Shown here in pieces: positions 59,872 to 64,000 of a DNA stretch of 64,000 bases (the first letter of the stretch is position 1; every line of letters begins with the position of its first letter). The stretch comes from Actinopolymorpha sp. NPDC004070 (GTDB taxonomy: Bacteria > Actinomycetota > Actinomycetes > Propionibacteriales > Actinopolymorphaceae), in NCBI RefSeq assembly GCF_040610475.1, contig NZ_JBEXMJ010000009.1:1-64000 (forward strand), read 5' to 3'. The translations under genes and the position numbers were made by a program. The notes beneath the pieces were generated by a model that saw only the letters and a program-made list of their open reading frames with translations, had not been told where the DNA came from and ran no database searches.

Positions 59872-60737
59872 GCGACGTATCGAACGCCTACGACATCTGC
59901 GAGGAGATCACCCGCCGGGAGGCCAGGAACTTCTCGTACGGCATCCGGCTGCTGCCGCCGCCGAAACGGCGGGCACTGAGCGCGGTGTACGCCACGGCCC
60001 GGCGGATCGACGACATCGGCGACGGCGACCTGCCCGCCGAGGAGAAGTTGCGCCGCCTGGCCGAGGTCCGCAAGGCCGTCGCCAATCTCGGCGTGGACGA
60101 GCCGGCGTCGTCCGACCCGGTGCTGCTGGCCCTCGCCGACGCCGCGGCCCGCTTCCCGATACCGCTGGACGCCTTCGACGAGCTCGTCACCGGTTGTGAG
60201 GAGGACAGCCGCGGCACGCGCTACGCCACGTTCGACGACCTCGTCGGCTACTGCCGCTGCGTGGCCGGCTCGGTCGGCCGGCTGTCGACCGGCGTGTACG
60301 CACCCCGCGACCTCAACCACGCCATGCCACTGGCCGACACGCTGGGCATCGCGCTGCAGCTCACCAACATCCTGCGGGACCTGCGCGAGGACCGCCAGCT
60401 CGGCCGGGTCTACCTTCCGCAGGAGGACCTGCGGCGCTTCGGGTGCACCCTGGACCTGGACTCCTCCGGCCGGCTGGCCGATCCGCCGGACCGTCTCGCC
60501 GCCCTGGTGCACTTCGAGGCCGACCGGGCCGAGGCCTGGTACCAGCACGGGCTGACGTTGCTCCCGCTGCTGGACCGGCGGGCGGCGGCGTGCACCGCCG
60601 CGATGGCCGGCATCTACCGACGGCTGCTCCGGCGGATCGCCCACGATCCCGAGGCCGTCCGCGCGGCCCGGCTGTCACTGGACCCGAGGGAGAAGCTCGG
60701 GGTCGCCGTCCGCGCGCTCGTCCGGAGGTCCGCATGA
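59868..60737 (+). CDS. hpnD: Presqualene diphosphate synthase HpnD
   Basis: A 289-residue enzyme with aspartate motifs RRIDDIGDGD and ILRDLREDRQLGRVYLPQEDLRRFG. HpnD condenses two farnesyl diphosphates to presqualene diphosphate, the step before HpnC. ATG lies in a 4-bp overlap with the hpnC stop. hpnE, the usual next gene (hydroxysqualene dehydroxylase), is missing; an ATGA at the hpnD stop opens only a few nonsense codons before the convergent transporter gene. Confidence 0.9.
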   Translation: MSDVSNAYDICEEITRREARNFSYGIRLLPPPKRRALSAVYATARRIDDIGDGDLPAEEKLRRLAEVRKAVANLGVDEPASSDPVLLALADAAARFPIPLDAFDELVTGCEEDSRGTRYATFDDLVGYCRCVAGSVGRLSTGVYAPRDLNHAMPLADTLGIALQLTNILRDLREDRQLGRVYLPQEDLRRFGCTLDLDSSGRLADPPDRLAALVHFEADRAEAWYQHGLTLLPLLDRRAAACTAAMAGIYRRLLRRIAHDPEAVRAARLSLDPREKLGVAVRALVRRSA

Positions 60738-60792
60738 GTCGAGCTGTGAGCCGGCCTGACACCGAGCGCCGCCACTGTCACCAGGGCGTGTT

Positions 60793-61728
60793 TCAGGACA
60801 GCCCCTGGGGCGCGATCCGGCGTACCGCAGCGGCGTCGTCCTCCTCGCGGAAGTCCCGCGCGACCTGCTGCGAACGCCGGGCGAGCAGGAGCACACCACC
60901 GGCGACCAGGACCATCATGACGGCCTGTGCGGTGGTGACCAGCGGTCCGGCGGCGATGTCCTCGCCCAGCCAGGTGGCGCCGAAGGCGACCGCCACGATC
61001 GGGTCCCCGACGGTGATGACCGCCGACGCCAGCGCGCCGATCAGCCCGCTCTGGAAGGCGTTCTGGTTCAGCAGGAACCCCGCCACGCCGATGAGGGCGA
61101 TGCCGTACAGCTGCCACCGCGAGAGGACGATGCCGGGTTGTGCGAGGTCGGCGGAGGAGGAGAGGTCGCGGACCAGGCCGGCGGTGACGCCGTAACAGAT
61201 CGCGGTGGCGATCGCCAACGGCATCGCCCGAAGGTCGTTGCGCACGACAGTGGCGGCCACGAGGCAGGCCGCGACGAGCCCGACCAGCACCATGCCGAGC
61301 GGCACGACGGCGGAGTTGCCGATCGGTTCGGCCGCCTCGCTCGGGGACGACTCGCTCGGTGAGGCCAGCAGCAGGAACCCGGTCAGCCCCACGATCGCCA
61401 CCAGAGCGCCGAGCATCAGCCGGGCATCCGGCCACTGCCGGCGCATCGCGTAGGCGAACCCGATGTAGAACAGCGTGCCGGTGACCAGCAGCGGCTGGAC
61501 CAGCGCGAGCGGCGCGAACCGCAGGGCGACCACCTGCAGGACGAACCCACCAACGGCGAAGACCACGCTCGTGCGGAACGCCCGGATCTGGATGAGGTCG
61601 AGCAGGAGCCGGGGACGTAGCGCGCCACGCTGCGGTGCCTGGTGTGCCGAATGGTGCTGCAGCACACCGGCGGCGCCGTAGGTCGCCGCGCCCGTCAACG
61701 CGCACAGGACGCCGATGAGGGTTCCCAT
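60793..61728 (-). CDS. DMT/EamA-type membrane transporter
   Basis: A 311-residue protein with about 9-10 hydrophobic segments and two related halves (GVLCALTGAATYGAAGVLQHH; ALASAVITVGDPIVAVAFGATWLGEDI), as in drug/metabolite transporters of the NIPA-like branch. ATG is 1 base after the stop of the glycosyltransferase-acyltransferase fusion, so the two are likely co-transcribed. Substrate unknown; a lipid or precursor role is speculation. Confidence 0.8.
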   Translation of the reverse strand: MGTLIGVLCALTGAATYGAAGVLQHHSAHQAPQRGALRPRLLLDLIQIRAFRTSVVFAVGGFVLQVVALRFAPLALVQPLLVTGTLFYIGFAYAMRRQWPDARLMLGALVAIVGLTGFLLLASPSESSPSEAAEPIGNSAVVPLGMVLVGLVAACLVAATVVRNDLRAMPLAIATAICYGVTAGLVRDLSSSADLAQPGIVLSRWQLYGIALIGVAGFLLNQNAFQSGLIGALASAVITVGDPIVAVAFGATWLGEDIAAGPLVTTAQAVMMVLVAGGVLLLARRSQQVARDFREEDDAAAVRRIAPQGLS

Positions 61729-61729
61729 C

Positions 61730-64000
61730 TCAGCCGGGGGCTCCCACCGCGACGGAGGGTTCGACCGAGGTCTCGGCGGCTGCCATGAAGCTGGTGCGAA
61801 AGGCGTCCTTGACGACGACGCGTTCCAGACCCAGCCCGCGGTCGAGGAGTACGCCCACGCCGGCCACCGCGCCCGACCCGACCACCCCGACGGTCAGCGG
61901 CACGCCGGAGGTCAGCGGCAGAACCGGGCACACGGCGCGTACGTCGGCGCCGGCGAAGGTCCGCGGGCCCCGTGCGCCGGGCATGTAGGACACGATGGTG
62001 TTGAAGAAGTTCCTGTTGTACGTCGCCCGCGCGAATCCTCGGTGCAGGGGGCGGGGGAGTTGCCCGGCGGCCCACATCACCATCGCCGAGGCGGTCACCT
62101 CGCCCTGCCGGGCGTGCAGGCGCGTGCCGGCGCGCACCCTCTCCGTCCGCTGGACGAGCCCGAGCGGACCCGTCGGCAGGTCGACGGCGAGGGCGCCGGT
62201 CCAGTTGCCCGAGATCCGGTCGAGTTTCGGTGGCCGCAACGCCACCGGAAACATCGCCCGCAACGGCTGGCCGGGCGCCAGCAGACCGGCCGGGCGGAGC
62301 AGCCGGTCGAGCGCGTCGGCCACCAGAGCGAGGATCGCCTCGTGCGGCTGGGCACCGCAGGCGGTGGCGAGGTCGCGAATCCGCTGCCACGGGACCGCCA
62401 CCGTGACCAGGTCCCGCTGCCCGGTCGCGCTCACCTGGTTGAGGGGATGCCGTGGCGCGAGCCCGCGGCCGGCCAGCCGGCCCACCCCACGCAGGACCTG
62501 GCCCGCTCCCACCCGGGTGGTGCGCTGCCTGGCTGCGGGGCGGCGTTCGCTCAGTCGGTCACCCGGCGAGGGGTCGAGGAGCCGGTCGAGCAGGCCGAGC
62601 GCGGAGATGCCGTCGCCCTGTGCGTGGTGCAGCTTGACCGCGAAAGTGCTCCGTCCGTCCGCGTGCCCGGCCACGTGCAGCCCCCGCCAGGCCGGTGCGT
62701 CGGCCGGCATCGTCGCGGACCAGAAGTCGCCGAGCGCTCCGCCGACCTCCTCCTCGTCCGCGCGGGGCCCCACCTCATGCTCCTCGACGTGGCGCCAGGC
62801 GTCGACCGAGTCCCGCATCAGCCAACCGAGCGGGCGGCGGAGGAGAACGCGGCGCATCGGCGGAAGGCCCCCCGTCCTCGCCTGCATGGTCCGCCGGATC
62901 TCCGTGGCGGTGACCGCCCGGCCGTTCGGCAGCGGCGCGAGTTCGAGGACCGCGCCCAGCTCCTGGGCGAAGGGGCCCGTCTCGACGTGAGCAAAGAACG
63001 CGTCGGCCGGTCGCATCGGCCAGGGCCGCGTCGGCCGGGGCTCCTCCGCAAGGCCGGCTTGACGGGCGGCAAGGGCGCCTTGACGCGTGGAGAGGATGGT
63101 GGGAGGGGCGGTCCGGAGAGCCGCGAGCGCGCGCAGGCCGGACTCGAGGTCGTACCGCTCCAGGTGCCGCAACGTCGCGGCGCGCAGCTTCCCCAGCGGC
63201 GCCCGGTCCTCGATCAGCGAGCGCACGTACGACTGGAGCATCGGGAGGTCAGGGCACAGGTCGGTGAGGCCCGCGACCACCATCAGGTTGGCGTTCGCCA
63301 CGCCGTGGGCGGCGATCGGCGAGGTCGTCACCACCGGAAGCGCGCTGGCCATCCCCTCCAGCGCGGTGGCCCCGCCCGCGTTGGTCACCAGCAGGTCCGC
63401 GGCCCGCATGAGCGTGGGCATCTGGTCGGTCCAGCCGAGGGGCAGCAGACGTTCCCGCGGCAGGCCGAGCCGTTCGAGGCGTACGCGAGTCTGCTCGTTG
63501 CGGCCGCAGGCCACCACGACGCACACCTTGTCCGAGGCGCCCAGCAACGCAGCCACCGTCGCGTCCGCGTCGCCGAAGGAGTACGAGCCACATGAGACGA
63601 GGACGACGAAGGCGTCCGCCGGGAGGTCCATCGCGCGCCGGGCCTGCGCCTTGTCGCCCGGGGCGAACGCGCGGACGACCGGCGGTGCACACACCTCGAC
63701 CTGCACGCCTGGTTCGGCCAGTTGGGCGAGGGCCACCGCGGTCTCGTGGACGACGAAGTTGGCATCGAGTTCGGGGTAGATCCAGAACGGGTGCGGTGCG
63801 AAGTCGGAGACCCAGCACCCGGTGCGTGCGCCGAGCCCGCGGTGACGCCGCAGCCAGGCCAGCCCGGAACTTCCCAGCGGGTAGGTGGAAAGCACCAGGT
63901 CGGGCTCGAACCGGTCGATCTCGGTCCGCAGCCGCCGCCCGGCCCAGGAGCCGGTGAACCGCTTGGACGCCTGGGCGAACCAGCGGTGCCGCCACTCACT
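61730..64000 (-). CDS. Glycosyltransferase (GT28-like) fused to wax ester synthase/DGAT-like acyltransferase (partial)
   Basis: At least 757 codons, entering from the right edge in frame. The N-terminal part resembles MurG/diacylglycerol glucosyltransferases: DLVLSTYPLGSSG near the edge, LVTNAGGATALEGMASALPVV as the nucleotide-sugar site. After a Pro/Arg linker the C-terminal ~430 residues are WS/DGAT-like, with HHAQGDGIS (HHxxxDG active site), DLATACGAQPHEAILALVADAL and SYMPGARGPRTFAGA. Both active-site regions are intact. It may glycosylate and acylate a lipid, or make acylated glycolipids or triacylglycerol. The start codon lies outside the window. Confidence 0.85.
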   Translation of the reverse strand, partial: SEWRHRWFAQASKRFTGSWAGRRLRTEIDRFEPDLVLSTYPLGSSGLAWLRRHRGLGARTGCWVSDFAPHPFWIYPELDANFVVHETAVALAQLAEPGVQVEVCAPPVVRAFAPGDKAQARRAMDLPADAFVVLVSCGSYSFGDADATVAALLGASDKVCVVVACGRNEQTRVRLERLGLPRERLLPLGWTDQMPTLMRAADLLVTNAGGATALEGMASALPVVTTSPIAAHGVANANLMVVAGLTDLCPDLPMLQSYVRSLIEDRAPLGKLRAATLRHLERYDLESGLRALAALRTAPPTILSTRQGALAARQAGLAEEPRPTRPWPMRPADAFFAHVETGPFAQELGAVLELAPLPNGRAVTATEIRRTMQARTGGLPPMRRVLLRRPLGWLMRDSVDAWRHVEEHEVGPRADEEEVGGALGDFWSATMPADAPAWRGLHVAGHADGRSTFAVKLHHAQGDGISALGLLDRLLDPSPGDRLSERRPAARQRTTRVGAGQVLRGVGRLAGRGLAPRHPLNQVSATGQRDLVTVAVPWQRIRDLATACGAQPHEAILALVADALDRLLRPAGLLAPGQPLRAMFPVALRPPKLDRISGNWTGALAVDLPTGPLGLVQRTERVRAGTRLHARQGEVTASAMVMWAAGQLPRPLHRGFARATYNRNFFNTIVSYMPGARGPRTFAGADVRAVCPVLPLTSGVPLTVGVVGSGAVAGVGVLLDRGLGLERVVVKDAFRTSFMAAAETSVEPSVAVGAPG

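Noticed and set aside
60734..61195. Open frame after hpnD starting MSRAV as a possible hpnE
   Set aside because: It has no FAD-binding GxGxxG and runs antisense through the DMT transporter.
1..64000. CRISPR arrays, insertion sequences, prophage
   Set aside because: No spaced direct repeats of CRISPR length, no transposase or integrase, and no terminal inverted repeats seen; the tandem arrays present lack spacers.

Overview
The window is chromosomal DNA from a high-GC actinobacterium. Supporting signs are WhiB, HxlR, MarR and TetR regulators, a SigB/SigF-type sigma factor, an ANTAR protein, a two-domain LigD-like DNA ligase, a DUF222/HNH (13E12-type) gene with a LexA-like box, frequent GTG starts and 4-bp ATGA/GTGA gene overlaps. 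The mix of DUF222-HNH, carbohydrate-active and gas vesicle genes would fit Propionibacteriales (for example Kribbella or Actinopolymorpha) or a Streptomyces relative; that placement is inference. I saw no insertion sequence, prophage, CRISPR array or rRNA gene.

Layout. 0-10 kb: end of an unknown gene, a flavin-reductase-like protein, an orphan peptide-binding lipoprotein, a LigD-like ligase, a P450/ferredoxin pair, a DUF222-HNH endonuclease behind paired DnaA-box-like sites and a LexA-like box, and a phosphotransferase. 10-18 kb: a tRNA-like element, a DbpA-type DEAD-box helicase, a Gfo/Idh plus sugar isomerase pair, HxlR/NmrA, and a triple-GAF kinase-like protein without an ATPase domain. 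18-23 kb: wreckage of a divergent AraC/NmrA pair, then an alpha/beta hydrolase coupled to a 1080-residue FAD/Fe-S oxidoreductase. 23-31 kb: a sigma factor, a TPP enzyme and a seven-gene Mrp-type antiporter operon in which every junction is a 4-bp overlap, then an Fpg/Nei glycosylase. 32-35 kb: a GH9 cellulase lipoprotein and a GNAT protein. 35.5-41.7 kb: a complete gas vesicle operon (gvpO-J-L-SK-A-F-G plus two accessory genes) with a GvpS-GvpK fusion. 42-47.5 kb: GH116, a serine hydrolase and an AlkZ-like glycosylase. 47.5-54.8 kb: a decayed MarR/MFS/isochorismatase operon, TatA, a glycosyltransferase-51 protein, a Gfo/Idh plus zinc dehydrogenase pair, and a TIM-barrel gene divergent from a TetR gene across a strong palindrome. 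55-59 kb: methyltransferase, MscS channel, ANTAR, STAS and WhiB. 59-64 kb: hpnC-hpnD without hpnE, a DMT transporter, and a glycosyltransferase fused to a wax ester synthase/DGAT-like domain that runs off the right edge.

Functional themes are stress adaptation (sigma factor, antiporter, MscS, STAS, ANTAR, WhiB), buoyancy, DNA repair (ligase, Fpg, AlkZ-like, HNH), plant-polymer and sugar catabolism (GH9, GH116, two Gfo/Idh pairs) and membrane lipid chemistry (hpnCD, the fusion enzyme). The strongest candidates for new biology are the glycosyltransferase-acyltransferase fusion, the gvpS-gvpK fusion, the tRNA-like element with a non-canonical anticodon arm, the DnaA/LexA promoter of the HNH gene, and the 14-bp array before the MarR gene. 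All boundaries and homologies come from reading the sequence; no database search was run.
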